Positions 1-9,938 of a DNA stretch of 20,335 nt are shown one piece after another (positions within the stretch are counted from its first letter, which is position 1; the number at the start of each line of letters is the position of its first letter). The notes beneath the pieces were generated by a model that was not told where the DNA came from, did not search any database, and saw only the letters and a program-made list of their open reading frames with translations. The translations under genes and the position numbers were made by a program. This DNA is from Silene noctiflora (taxonomy: Eukaryota > Streptophyta > Magnoliopsida > Caryophyllales > Caryophyllaceae), in the NCBI GenBank assembly GCA_009801015.1, contig VHZZ01029708.1:1-20335 (forward strand), written 5' to 3'.

Positions 1-253
1 CAGTTAGTTTTAATAGGTATTATAAATTTTATTTTTGACACCTTACGACGGGTATCAAGGGCTGAACTTGCGTGCGGCACCAGTGTGGGCCGAGGACTGG
101 GATGGCAGTCAGCTGTTGTTGTGGCTTGATACTCACGTCTCCTACCATGCACACGAGGGCCTGGTGAGTTTTCTGTTTTGCTGGGGTTCGTCATTTTAGT
201 AGTTTCCTTAAGTCTGAATAGGTGTTCTGACCTTGACTGATATTTAATTTCAG

Positions 254-601
254 GAGGTTTCTTCCATGAGGACGTTCTCAGGCTTCTCGACTTGCATGGG
301 TTTTTATGACGTCTTGAGAATGGGATTGAGGGCGTTGATAGAGAGGTCAGCCATGGGCCTGCTAGTTGGTGCTTGGCGCGAGGTTCACGGGGCTTCGATT
401 AGGTCGAACCTGTGTTTGATCCGTGCTATGTTGGATTGTTACTGGGACACGACATCATCGTTCCACATGCAGTTTGGAGAGATTGGCATCACCTTAGAGG
501 ATTTTGCTTTGGTGTCGGGTCTTCCTTGTGGCGAGACGCCGGATCAGTATTCAGAGATACCAGAGAGTGTCTTCTGCCATGATTATAGGTTTTATCGGTG
601 A
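254..601 (+). pseudogene. PMD core exon, open part before the first frameshift
   Basis: This is the best conserved stretch of the PMD relic. It opens after a pyrimidine-rich acceptor (…TTTCAG at 253) in the phase left by the donor at 164, so the upstream block continues into it without a break. Readable motifs are LLVGAWREVH, NLCLIRAMLDCYWD, FHMQFGEIGITLED and LVSGLPCGE; together they are the conserved start of PMD, in which a GE-x-TITLED segment is diagnostic. The frame stops at 599-601, but homologous-looking sequence (DVLPPLTDVTPFLMTNSNV, then LWLCYIMG) continues in the next frame to about 776. After that the original frame resumes with PLLVDLDALGQYDW. This points to two opposite-sense single-base indels and not to an intron. 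Family assignment is confident; any remaining function is very unlikely. Confidence 0.75.
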
Positions 602-1676
602 TGTTCTACCTCCGCTGACCGACGTGACCCCTTTCTTGATGACAAACTCTAACGTGAGAGATCACTTCAAGGTGAGGGTGGTTGGGTTCGTTCCAGAGCC
701 GTTGTATAGTTCCGATGCGGAGGCTCAGGCTGACGTGCAAGAGGCGCGGTTATGGTTGTGCTACATCATGGGTATTAAGTAGTTCCCTTGCTTGTTGACT
801 TGGACGCCTTAGGTCAGTATGACTGGGTGGCGCCCACTTTGGCCCGATTCACTTATTACTTGCACGCCGCGGTCCATCCAGAGACGATGGACGAGGGGAG
901 TTCTCCTGCCTTGGTTGGTCCTGGTCTCATTCTGGAGGTATGGACGGTTTTTTTTTTCGATTTTTGATTTTTGTGAATTTGTGGTTGTTTTGTTTCGATG
1001 TTTTGAAAGTTGGTTGTTTTGTTGTTTCTGAGTTGCAGGCTTGGTTGTTTTCTTACGTGGCCAACTTGCGCCCGAAGACGGTATGCGAGGTGCCTCGGGT
1101 TTACCCAGCTGTGAACAGTTGGACGGTGGCTCGGAAGAAGTCCACCAAGTCGACTTACTTGGAGTGCAGACGTCAAGTGAAACGCCTTCGGGTTGACAAC
1201 GTGACTTTCTATTTCTTATCTCTTTAATTTCATGAGAAAAAGGTAGAGATAGGGTGACTAGGTAGCTACAAAGCCCAGTTAATTGATTAGTTTTGTTGTG
1301 AATTCAGTTTGTTGCGAGGCTGTGGGAGCACTACACAGGCGTGCCTGCCTTCATTGGAGAGCGCTTGCGGCCTCGTAGTTGTTATCGCCTGTACCTGGAG
1401 ACGGAAATTGATGAGTCATGTTTATGTATACATTTATGCCACCCCTTAATCGCTTTTTGTATAGATTTCGTGCTAGAATACGTCTTTTAACTGCCGTTTA
1501 TATTAGAATGTTGTTACTGCCGCTATTTGGTGTTTAATGCAGAATTGATGCATTTATGGAGCAAAAGAATGAAATGAAGCACCGCGGAATGGCATAAAGG
1601 AACACACGAAGCATGGCACGCGAATCTATAGGAAGAAAAGAGAAGATAAAACGAAGAAGTGACAGGAAGAGGAGAT

Positions 1677-1802
1677 ACTCGATCGAGTTCACCAACACTC
1701 GATCGAGGAACCTGAAGACTAATTGGAAAGATCAAATGTCGAGAGTTGGGAATGCTGAGAACTGAATACTCGATCGAGTCCTCCAATACTCGATCGAGTA
1801 TT
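1677..1802. repeat. Cluster of CTCGATCGAG palindromes in U3
   Basis: Four copies of the palindrome CTCGATCGAG lie in 126 bp. Three are extended to ACTCGATCGAGT (1677-1688, 1768-1779, 1788-1799). The last sits inside an 18-bp perfect palindrome, AATACTCGATCGAGTATT (1785-1802). The last two copies are spaced 20 bp apart. The cluster ends about 50 bp before the TATA box, where enhancer elements of an LTR are expected. A role as protein-binding sites or as a cruciform is inference. Confidence 0.8.
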
Positions 1803-1852
1803 CGCCCAATTCCGTGTCTTGCGAGACTTTCCTATTTCGATTTAACTTTTAC

Positions 1853-1860
1853 TATAAATA
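1853..1860 (+). promoter_or_regulatory. TATA box of the solo LTR
   Basis: TATAAATA follows an AT-rich stretch and precedes the R-like region. Its position, about 445 bp into the LTR and just after the palindrome cluster, suits a Pol II LTR promoter. Any transcript would start near 1885 and run through the downstream half of the PMD relic. Confidence 0.55.
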
Positions 1861-3689
1861 CAAAACTTGTAGGCTTTTGTTAGGTCAAGCTTTATTCCGT
1901 TAGTTTAGGTTTACTTTACGTATCATTCACATTAAAATCCTTAGATTAGTTTAGTTTTGCCTTTAATTATTCGGGATCTAAGCCTTGTTCATCAATTTTT
2001 TACGGTATTTAATCAATCTTTCTTTACTCTTTCAATCTTTGTTATTCATCTTGTATGCTTTTAATCATGTCTCATATCCATCTTATTATTGTTATTGCCT
2101 TTAATATGAGTAGCTACATCTTCTATCTGGTGTGAAAAAGGATCTAGGTTGTTAAAAGAGGGATTAATTGATGAATTAATGGTTAAACTGCTTCTCTGTT
2201 GTTGTCCAGTTATTGTTTTAATTCTAATTGATTGATTAATGGCCGTGATTGATTGATTAGTCTTGCAAACTAGGATTTTCACCGACCGGGTTAAGACTAG
2301 TATAGGCTGCAATAACTGAATATAATTGATTTAATGATAGAGACCGCATGTTAAATTGAATCTAAAAGACATATTTGAATCGACCGATCATATGGACTTA
2401 AACAACAAAGATTTGCCCTATTAATTAATTAAATCACACCCCCGTATAACTGACTAGTGAACTTCATCCCCAGACTCTTTTATATTATTGATTTCATCTT
2501 ATTTACTTTATTGCAATTAGTTTAGCTAATCAAATCAACCAATCTTCAAGAAAACTGTTACCTTAAAAGACAAATTATTACATTAGCAAATAGACTATTA
2601 CCACCTCCTTGTGGATTCGACCTTGACTTATCACTAGCTATTTTGTTAGTATAATCTAGGTTTATTTTGATATAGGTGATACGACTTTAGCCTTGTCAGC
2701 AATCGACCTAGTTTGGTACCTCAGTGAGCGTTTGGCTCGCCAGTGCTTTAGTGAGACTTTCGTGGTGCCCGTCGATCCACCTAGGGTATTATTTCAGGAG
2801 TTGCTATTGTGGGAGGCGTCGTACGAAACCTTCCGTTTGCCAAGGCTTGCTTGGTACCCGATTGAGCTATTTCTCCATCATCCCATGCTTATTGCTTTTT
2901 GCTTTTGTAAAGTGATTGACGACCCTGTTTTGATGTGGCTTCCCGTGTAGGGCGTTAACCACCTCATGAGGATTCAGCCCCCGATTTTCATGGTACAGAC
3001 CACCTACTTGGGGCCGAGTGGTGAGGAGCTAGAGCTACGTCTGCCAGAGCCCGCGGTTCCTAAGGTGACCGATGTCGGCATGGAGTGGAGGTTGACAGTT
3101 TTAAGAGTGAGTTTCTAATTTGAACTCTTCAGTTTGGGTTTTGTTTTTGAGTTGTGTTTTTTCGTTGAGGTTTTTTTTTATTGTGTAGGTGTCGACTGGA
3201 AGTCATCAGGCTCTGTGGCAGATGGCTAACCGTTGGAGGGCTCTTGCCGGCGACTTGATCGCGAGGGAGGCTCGGCTTGTCCAGGTACTTTTGCTGGTCG
3301 TCTTTGTTATTTTGCTTCTGTTTTGCTTCAGTGGTTTCGAATTTGACAAGCCATGCTTTGCTTTAAAGAGTACTGCGGATCCGGCGAAGCTAGTCTGGGT
3401 TCGTGTTGATTTGGATGAGGCGAGAGTGATAATCCAGGCACATGGGATTGGACTCACCACTCGAGACCAGGAGTTTAGGCGCCGTGGGGAAGAGCTGCGG
3501 AGCCAAGATGCCGAGATCGATTCACTTAGAGCTCAGTTGGCCGTGACGGGGGATACTCGTGGTTCTCCGAAGCTGGGTATCGTGATGGAGCAGGAGATGT
3601 TGGAGAGTTCTCCCGAGAGTGCTGCTGACTGCGAGACTGTGTTTCCTCTGGTTGCGACCCCTGACGAGAGTGGGGTTGGCCCTTCGTGA

Positions 3690-4227
3690 GGTGTTGAGTG
3701 GTTTGTAGTTTCCTTTCGGGCTTTGGATTGTAATTGGTGTATGGGTGTATTTTTCTTGAGGCGGTCTTGTATATGTATTTTTGGTTTGTGCTTTTTTTTT
3801 GTGCTTAGCTTTTTGTGTTATGTTTCGGGGGAATGCGGTCGACGGATGATTTATCGCTTGCTTTACCGCTTGTTCTGCAATGTTAGCGTAGAAAACAGGC
3901 AACATGTAGCACACACGCATTCATACATGCGCACAAACACATAAAAATAGGCAAAGTGTTGTCGAAATAACCACATTGACTCGAAGTTAAAAAAATTGAA
4001 ATTGCTCGTTTGAAATTGGATTTTTGAAAATTTCAAGACAAAACGCCACTCTTCGATTTTTCAAAAGGTAATTTCTTGAAAAATTGTTTTTGAGAAAATT
4101 AATTCGTCTCGAATTAAAATTAACTCGGAAATAATGCATCGAATTTGCCGAAAAATAGAATTTGAAACTCAAACCGTCTTTTGAATTTAAGACGAAGTGG
4201 AATCAACGAAACATTTTGTGAATGCGT
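3690..4227. other. Non-coding flank between the PMD relic and the minus-strand element
   Basis: The sequence after the PMD stop is T-rich to about 3830, as in a 3' UTR. It then becomes AT-rich with repeated TTGAAATT / TTTTTGAAAA words at 3980-4190. Those words resemble the style of 18340-18420, but I could not align the two over any length. No supported ORF, RNA gene or element end is visible. The minus-strand LTR begins at 4228. Confidence 0.5.
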
Positions 4228-5203
4228 TGTGATAGGAAGTCCACCCTAGTTCATCATGGTGCTATCAAACAATACTTATAAATCCAACAAACAACTAGCA
4301 AGTGGTAAGTGGGAGTTGATCCACGAGACAGGTAGTCAAACAGTTATCAAATGCAAGTAGCTATGTCTTTGTGTCACAATTTGGGTTTGAGATGTAAACT
4401 AAACTACTACAGTAAAAATGTAGAGATGCAAACAATTGATTAAAGGCACTAGGGTGTCATGGTTTCATGGGGAATCATGGTATAATCATAATAATGAGTC
4501 AAGCAAACAATTTTAGCTGTGTTGGGATCGAGTTAGTTTATATCTTACAATTCCTAGAGAGACTTAGGTCTCGGAGCCGAGTTGGTTTATACCTTACGAA
4601 ACCTACAACGAATTGGTTCTCCTTATTCAACTATATGCATGGTCTAACAATCATTGAGTTGGTTTATGTCTTACAAGTCTTGTTGAAAGGATAAAGAATC
4701 ATGCTAGGTTGTCTATCAAGCATTTCATCAAACATAACATGTGCATAAGTTAAAAACACAACATACAATCATTCATATGAACTCATTAAGCATATATCTA
4801 ACCCATAATTTTCCCCTAATCCCTCACTAACCCTAGCTAGAGGACAACTCACACATCATCATTGTAAACATGTCATAAATGGTGTCAAACAACTTAACAA
4901 GCAAAAATATGATGATAGAGTAAAACAATTAACAAAACATTAAGCAAAAGATTAAGTAAAGAGTAAAAGGATTATACCAACTTAAGATGAACAAGGACAT
5001 AAAAGAATAATAGAAGAAAGCTTTGATTAATGATGAAGGGTTGTCAATTATTCAATCCAAAACCCTTGAATTCTCCAAGTATAAACTAGATATAAGATTA
5101 CTTGAGCCATAAGGAAATGATTAAGATGTAATTAAACTAATCTAAACTAGTAGAGTCACTAAGATGATATTTCTAGATAATATTTTCTTCTAATTACATA
5201 AGC

Positions 5204-5211
5204 TATTTATA
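5204..5211 (-). promoter_or_regulatory. TATA box of LTR copy A
   Basis: The minus strand reads TATAAATA, about 130 bp downstream of the palindrome cluster in the direction of transcription. Copy B has a TATATATA-type box at the corresponding place (17131-17138), which supports the call. Confidence 0.5.
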
Positions 5212-5340
5212 CAAAGTACAAGTGTTAGGGTTAACTAAGGTCGTTAATGACGATTAGACCCCTTGAGGAAATCCAGACACTTGTTAGAGCCAGAGCAACT
5301 CGTGGGGCTCCTTGATTGGGCAAGGAAATGATCCTGCTTC

Positions 5341-5400
5341 ATGGATTGCTCGAGCTCCGGGGAGCTCGCACGAGCTGAGGTAGAGCTCGTACGAGCTCTA
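5341..5400. repeat. GAGCTCG..CGAGCTC palindrome cluster in LTR copy A
   Basis: Three units about 21 bp apart begin near 5341, 5362 and 5383. The last is a 20-bp perfect palindrome, TAGAGCTCGTACGAGCTCTA (5381-5400). Copy B carries a diverged set at 17266-17320 with the same roughly 21-bp spacing, so the array is a family character and not a chance feature. Confidence 0.75.
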
Positions 5401-5735
5401 CTACTTTCCCCTTACTTCTTGGATTAGCTGCCCTCTAACTCGTGGGGCTCATCTGGACGCGTGGGGGCTAGTCAACATTACCTAAATACTTGCTCTTATC
5501 ACTACGACTTTTAGCCTTGGTCTCCTCTTCGATGCTTAGTCATTAGATGCAATCAATTTAGCTCCTAAATGCTCCAATAAAGCAAGGTTGACACTCTTCT
5601 CCTACAAAAGGCACCGAAACCTCATAGAATAGAAAATAGGTAGTGAAAGACAAGAAATGACCCTAATAAACATGTAAATGCATGTTGAACGAGGCTAGTT
5701 AGGGGACTAAATGTGAGTAAATACAAGTCACATCA

Positions 5736-5773
5736 AATATACCCAAACCCGAACCTTTGCTCGTCCCGAGTAA
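5736..5773 (-). other. Polypurine tract and conserved block upstream of LTR copy A
   Basis: On the minus strand GGTTCGGGTTTGGGTATATT abuts the LTR start and serves as the expected plus-strand primer. It is preceded by TTACTCGGGACGAGC (5759-5773, complement). That 15-mer is unchanged in copy B (17856-17870), although the purine tract next to it has diverged. Confidence 0.65.
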
Positions 5774-7492
5774 AGAGGTGACTAAAACTTTGACCATTAT
5801 TTAAACTAATCTAATAACATAGCCGATGTGAGACAATTAGCGGGTTTCACTCCTCCCATTCAACTCACAACAAGACATTCATGAGGTAGAATGCCTTCTT
5901 GCAAGACAAGGTGGGGATTGCCAAAATGTCAATGCATCCTACATGAAGCACATAAACAAAGCAAAGAATGCATCTACAAAAGAATAGCCACTTTCCTCAT
6001 CTATGTGGCTGAAATTCAACTGAAGGGTACACACTCAATCATAGATATTAGTTCTTCAAGCCACCAAATCTAAGAGGATACAAACATGTCACCTCCAAGT
6101 GGTGCTAAACTAGGCTACTTTTTTCCACAATCGCTAAATGCTTTCGTCAAGGGTGATTGGATAGTATGGAAGGATGGTCCCTATCATGTTAGTGGCATAT
6201 GACATGACAAGTATCAGATTCTCTACAAGTGTAAAAGCCAAGGATCATCCAAGCTTAATAAGGTGGCATAACAAAAGGTTTTTGGGAATGAAATGCTCAA
6301 TTCTTTAGACAAAAGTGGATTTGACTAACATTCAAAATTTGACCTCTTTTCAACTTTCATATTTCAAAAATTTTGATGGGGTTTGTCCCACGCTTGCTAA
6401 TGTCCTTTTCTTTTGCCAATCGCTTATTAGACAATTGGTTAACCTCTAGATGATAGCTTTTTCAGGGTGATAGTCATTCTGTCTCTGGGTGGTTGAATTC
6501 ACAACCACACGGGGGCCCAATTAAGTGGATCCCTCTTCAAAACACATCGAAGTGGTACGCCTCCATCAAATACAACTCACTTTGTGACATTTCAACATTT
6601 TAATACAATTTGAGGTTTACTTGGAAATTAAAATGAATCCACAACAAATACTTTGAAATGAGCATTAAAACTTATATTCATGAAGAGTATTTTTGGGTTG
6701 CCAAACCACCAAGTCAATCACGGTCTCCTAGACAAGTTAATCGAGTCCATATTACATCATACGATTGGATAGATGACTCACATGCAAATCCTTGATTAGG
6801 CCTTAGCTCATGTGACAAAAGATACTAGTACGATACAACCTAGGGTGTATTGAGTGTATTCTAGTAAACAAAGTCGCAAGGAGAAAAAGTATCTACAAGG
6901 GCCTTATATACACTTGTCAAGCTTCCCAATTAAGCATTTTTACAAATTTTTTTACCTAAATGCAACTATATGCCATTATGCAACTACATATATACAAATC
7001 TAATGCCCATGCTCTAATGAACTACGTGGCAAGTATTCTAAATGCAACTCCTAACATCACATAGTAGCCAAACCGCAATGGAAAAATTCACCACATTGTC
7101 ATTAACATAAAAAGACTAGGGATAAGAGATTGAAACGATCATACCATGCGTTTCTTCATAAATCTCATGGATGTCTCGAATGTGGTATAGTCCCTATGTG
7201 AGAAGAGTGACAAACACAAGTATATACAATTCTATGCTATACACCACAAAGTAAAGAACATGTTTTTGGTTTTTGTGAAAATTCTCAAATTTTTAGGAGT
7301 TTGGGATTATTAAAAAGAAAGAACATGTTTTAATTTTTCAAGGTTTTTCAAATTTTTATGAATTTTGGGATTATAATTCACATCTTCACACTTATTCCGG
7401 ACATTGTCCTCACTGTACAAAAGTGGGTAAAGGATTGCAAAATGCAAATGCATGAACGAATGATCTAACAATGAAAATTCTATATGACATAT
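5774..7492 (-). mobile_element. Non-coding 3' body of the Tat/Ogre-like element, copy A
   Basis: This stretch continues from the polypurine tract into the element body. Its first 200 bp match copy B (to about 18068), after which copy B is cut. No reading frame longer than about 60 codons is supported and no gag, protease, reverse transcriptase or integrase motif is seen. That fits the long 3' untranslated region typical of this lineage. It ends where the plus-strand LTR at 7493 begins. Confidence 0.6.
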
Positions 7493-9006
7493 TGATAGCA
7501 CTAATTTCCGCCCCCATAATTAGACATTTAGACCATTTTTATCGTCAAAAAGCAAGCACTATATGTCTTTCGGTTTAGCATTAGCTTAATTTGTGTCTTT
7601 CTCTACCGCGCTTAGCATAATGCATTTTTCGGATCTTTTCCTCCTATTTACGAGTGCTTTTATATGTACGATGCTCGGGAACCTTAGCGGGTTGAGAATC
7701 AGAGCAGAATTGGCATCAAGGAAGGATGACAAAGTGTTTTTGGAGCTTCAGTTGTAGGGTGAAATTTCACCCGACCGGGTAAAGTTTCACCCGATTGGGC
7801 GAAATTATACCCGGCCGGGCATAACTTCACCCCTCGGTCGTTTTTCTTGTTTTTTGGGCCTTTTGGAGGAAATGACACAAATGGGTAAAATATTACCCGG
7901 CCAGGTAAAACTTCACCCGACCGGGTGAAACTTTACCCAACCGGGTCAAGTCTTACCTCTCGGTGACAATTGCGCATTTTTCTTGTAAGTCCTTCCTTTG
8001 GAAGCCAATGTATGAATATCTTATTTTTTGAGAGATTTAGGACCTTAACCTAGTTTTAGAGAGAGGAAGGCATGTTTGAGAAGAAGATTAGTAATTCTAG
8101 CATGAGTTGTATGATTGGAAGCTCTATTTGAAGTTTAATCAATCAATCTCTCCTTTGTTCTTATTGATATTCTTCTAGTAGGTAATTTCTCTTAGTTTAT
8201 CTTTAATTTATAGCAACTTAGTTTCTCCTCTAGTTTATCCTTGTTCTTTTTGAATTCATCATAGATTTAAGTTGTTATTTGCTTAAGACCATTTGTCATA
8301 GTTAATGCAACTTGTTTCATATCCAAAGTTCATACTTTTATTCATAGACATGACTATTTATGTGATTGTTTTCTTTCCTTTCATCTATACTAGTAGTGAT
8401 TTCGCCATGAGTGAGTAGTTCTTTAGTTAGAGGAATATGGGATAGGGTTTTTGATAGGTTTTGCCAAGAGATTGAGATTGTATTTGCCTTTGACTAAACT
8501 TGAATTGGTGACTTAATCCTTTAAGAATGTTGGTGGGTTATCCGGTAAAAGTGACGACTTGACCCGAGTAGTCTAATTCCGGCTTGGAGGGAGACTTCTA
8601 AGTTGACACCTCATTTTGGATGACTTGTTTGATATATGAAAACGGGTTAAGATTTAGTTGGTTTGGCTCATTCGAAAGATTCTCCAACCTTAGTCTACCC
8701 TCTTGCGTGGATTTGGTTAATGCATTCTTTTGCTAAGACCAATTATAGACCCGGTTCCTCGACCTCCTCTAGCGCTTTATATTACATCTTTAAATCGCTT
8801 TAGTTGCTCTAAGTTTATTTTTAGAATTTGTTATTTTTTAACTCGTTGTTTCACTTCCTTTTAGAATTCTTATCCTCTCCAAGCTATTTGGCCCCCATCA
8901 TGAATTACATTAAGCATAAGCTAGATAATAACCATCCCTGTGGATCGATCTCCTTACCCTACTACTATATTAGTTTGGTATTGAATTAGAAGTGTGTTTG
9001 ATGCAA
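7493..9006 (+). mobile_element. Tat/Athila-like LTR of a second family, 3' end clipped
   Basis: It starts TGATAGCACTAATTTCC. It contains a 20-bp-period array (7749-7966), a segment with ATGAGTGAGTAGTT (near 8407) resembling the solo LTR around 2106, and the U5 signature GTGGATCGATC at 8940. In the other two LTRs that signature lies 88 and 97 bp before the end, but here only 67 bp remain before the next element at 9007. About 20-30 bp are therefore probably missing. No primer site or polypurine tract adjoins it, so it is a truncated LTR or a solo LTR later invaded. Confidence 0.65.
7749..7966. repeat. 20-bp-period array of ACCCGRCCGGGT near-palindromes
   Basis: Near-palindromic 12-mers recur every 20 bp in two blocks. 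Block one has ACCCGACCGGGT at 7769, ACCCGATTGGGC at 7789, ACCCGGCCGGGC at 7809 and a worn unit at 7829. Block two has a worn unit at 7875, ACCCGGCCAGGT at 7895, ACCCGACCGGGT at 7915 and ACCCAACCGGGT at 7935, then a worn unit near 7955. The spacer between units reads roughly AAAnTTTC. The array occupies the U3 part of its LTR, matching the place of the other palindrome clusters. Confidence 0.8.
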
Positions 9007-9132
9007 TGTAACACCCCAATTTAAGCAGAAGCCTTACCAAGGCATTTCCAATTAAATGAGACTGTCACTATCTCGGTTTCCCGAGGTAATGATACAAATC
9101 AAACGAGCTAAGTACTTTATTACTATTAAAAA
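9007..9132. repeat. Left arm of 126-bp inverted repeat
   Basis: The arm pairs with 9939-10064. It contains CTCGGTTTCCCGAGG (9072-9086), 65 bp from the end, itself able to form a short hairpin. A similar box stands at the same distance from the LTR end at 20158, so the arm corresponds to the U5 end of a reverse-oriented LTR. Confidence 0.85.
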
Positions 9133-9938
9133 GTTTGTCAATAGATGGTGACCTTTGAATTATGACGGTCTTATTCCGAGCCTTGGTTAAAATGTTATTA
9201 TGTGATGGTCTCCTTACTGAGACTTGAATGTTGTCTTATGCCACAGGGAACATGGTATTATGTTAATTCGTCAATTAGATTTATTATTGTGTTAATGCGG
9301 AATGTTATGGCTGCAGTCTTGATAAATGTTCATTGTGTGAAAGTCTGCGGGCAAGAATGAGATGGGTGGTGAGACAAGCACAGCTGCGGTTGTGGTCTTG
9401 ATGAGTTAGTAGGCCTGACATGTGGAAGTTAAAGCGACGTGATTCAACAGACGGCGCTACGGTGTCGTGGGTGATGTGAGTTTACTAACTATGTAATGGG
9501 CGTGGTGTGGTCATGAGGCACACGATTACGAGGCTGCGCACCTGAGTTAAATGGTCTTGTCTTATATTTTGCTCGTTGTGTTGGTCATTGTAATTATGTT
9601 CTAGACATTATTTTACTTACCTCTTCTTATCAATATTTTAATGCTTTCATAAATTGACCGAGTTATGTTTGTGTCAATTGTCACCTATTTCCGGGGTGGT
9701 CTGCGTTGATCCATATAATGATTTCCGCTTGAATAGGGGAGCAGTATGATAAACAGGTCCAACTGTTACTGTTGGTTGCTTTGCTTGGATAGGGCGTGTG
9801 ACGTGACAAATGTTGAGTCTAGTTGCCAGTTCGAGTCTTTGTCATAGTTCATGTAGTCGTCGACCAGTTATAATAATATTTCTCCAGTTCAGTTGGCTTG
9901 AGTCTTGTATGAGTCGGTACAATTATCTGTCTTTAAAA

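Larger units (their letters stand above)
1409..2698 (+). mobile_element. Solo LTR, Tat/Ogre-like Ty3-gypsy, inserted in the PMD exon
   Basis: A 1,290-bp unit begins TGATGAGTCATG and ends CTTGTCA. It is flanked by GAAAT (1404-1408) and GCAAT (2699-2703), a 5-bp target duplication with one mismatch. Sliding the borders by 3 bp gives 1412-2701 with ATTGA/ATCGA, an equally good reading. Either way, excision restores an open exon. Within it are a palindrome cluster (1677-1802), a TATA box (1853-1860) and a U5 signature GTGGATTCGACC (2611-2622), also found in the other Tat-like LTRs of this window. No primer site, polypurine tract or element body is present, so it is a solo LTR left by LTR-LTR recombination. 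Lineage assignment is from remembered LTR style and less certain than the borders. Confidence 0.85.
35..3689 (+). pseudogene. Plant mobile domain (PMD, aminotransferase-like) gene, decayed and split by an LTR
   Basis: Exon blocks joined by GT-AG introns read as a PMD protein, a plant family found in host genes (MAIN/MAIL type) and in transposons. Blocks: up to 163 (read as LNLRAAPVWAEDW...), 254-937, 1039-1200, 1308-1408, 2699-3106, 3189-3284 and about 3369-3689. Introns lie at 164-253, 938-1038, 1201-1307, 3107-3188 and probably 3285-3368. The family is recognised from SFHMQFGEIGITLEDFALVS, the PMD core pattern. Damage seen: a frameshift near 575-600, a second near 776-783 that restores the first frame, a TAG stop at 2948-2950, and an LTR inserted at 1409-2698 inside codons that otherwise read ETEIDLVWYLSERL. 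The C-terminal 60 or so residues (VDLDEARVIIQ... to SLRAQL) look like a coiled coil. The true start lies upstream or is lost. A transposon-borne PMD copy is as likely as a host gene. Confidence 0.8.
4228..5735 (-). mobile_element. 3' LTR of a Tat/Ogre-like element, copy A
   Basis: On the minus strand this 1,508-bp unit starts TGATGTGACTTG (5735 leftwards) and ends CCTATCACA (4228). It carries the palindrome cluster at 5341-5400, a TATA box at 5204-5211 (plus strand TATTTATA) and the U5 signature GTGGATCAAC (4315-4324, complement), 97 bp from the end. A purine-rich tract lies just outside its 5' end, so it is a 3' LTR with its element body extending to the right. A diverged second copy of most of it occurs at 16362-17833. 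No matching 5' LTR lies in the window. Confidence 0.75.

Noticed and set aside
856..1176. Minus-strand frame of 106 codons
   Set aside because: It lies opposite PMD exons and an intron and has no family resemblance; it is a shadow frame.
3522..3920. Minus-strand frame of 132 codons
   Set aside because: It overlaps the coiled-coil 3' exon of the PMD relic in antisense; composition is low-complexity with no motif.
7749..7966. CRISPR-like repeat array
   Set aside because: Units are contiguous 20-bp near-palindromes without unique spacers, within a plant LTR.
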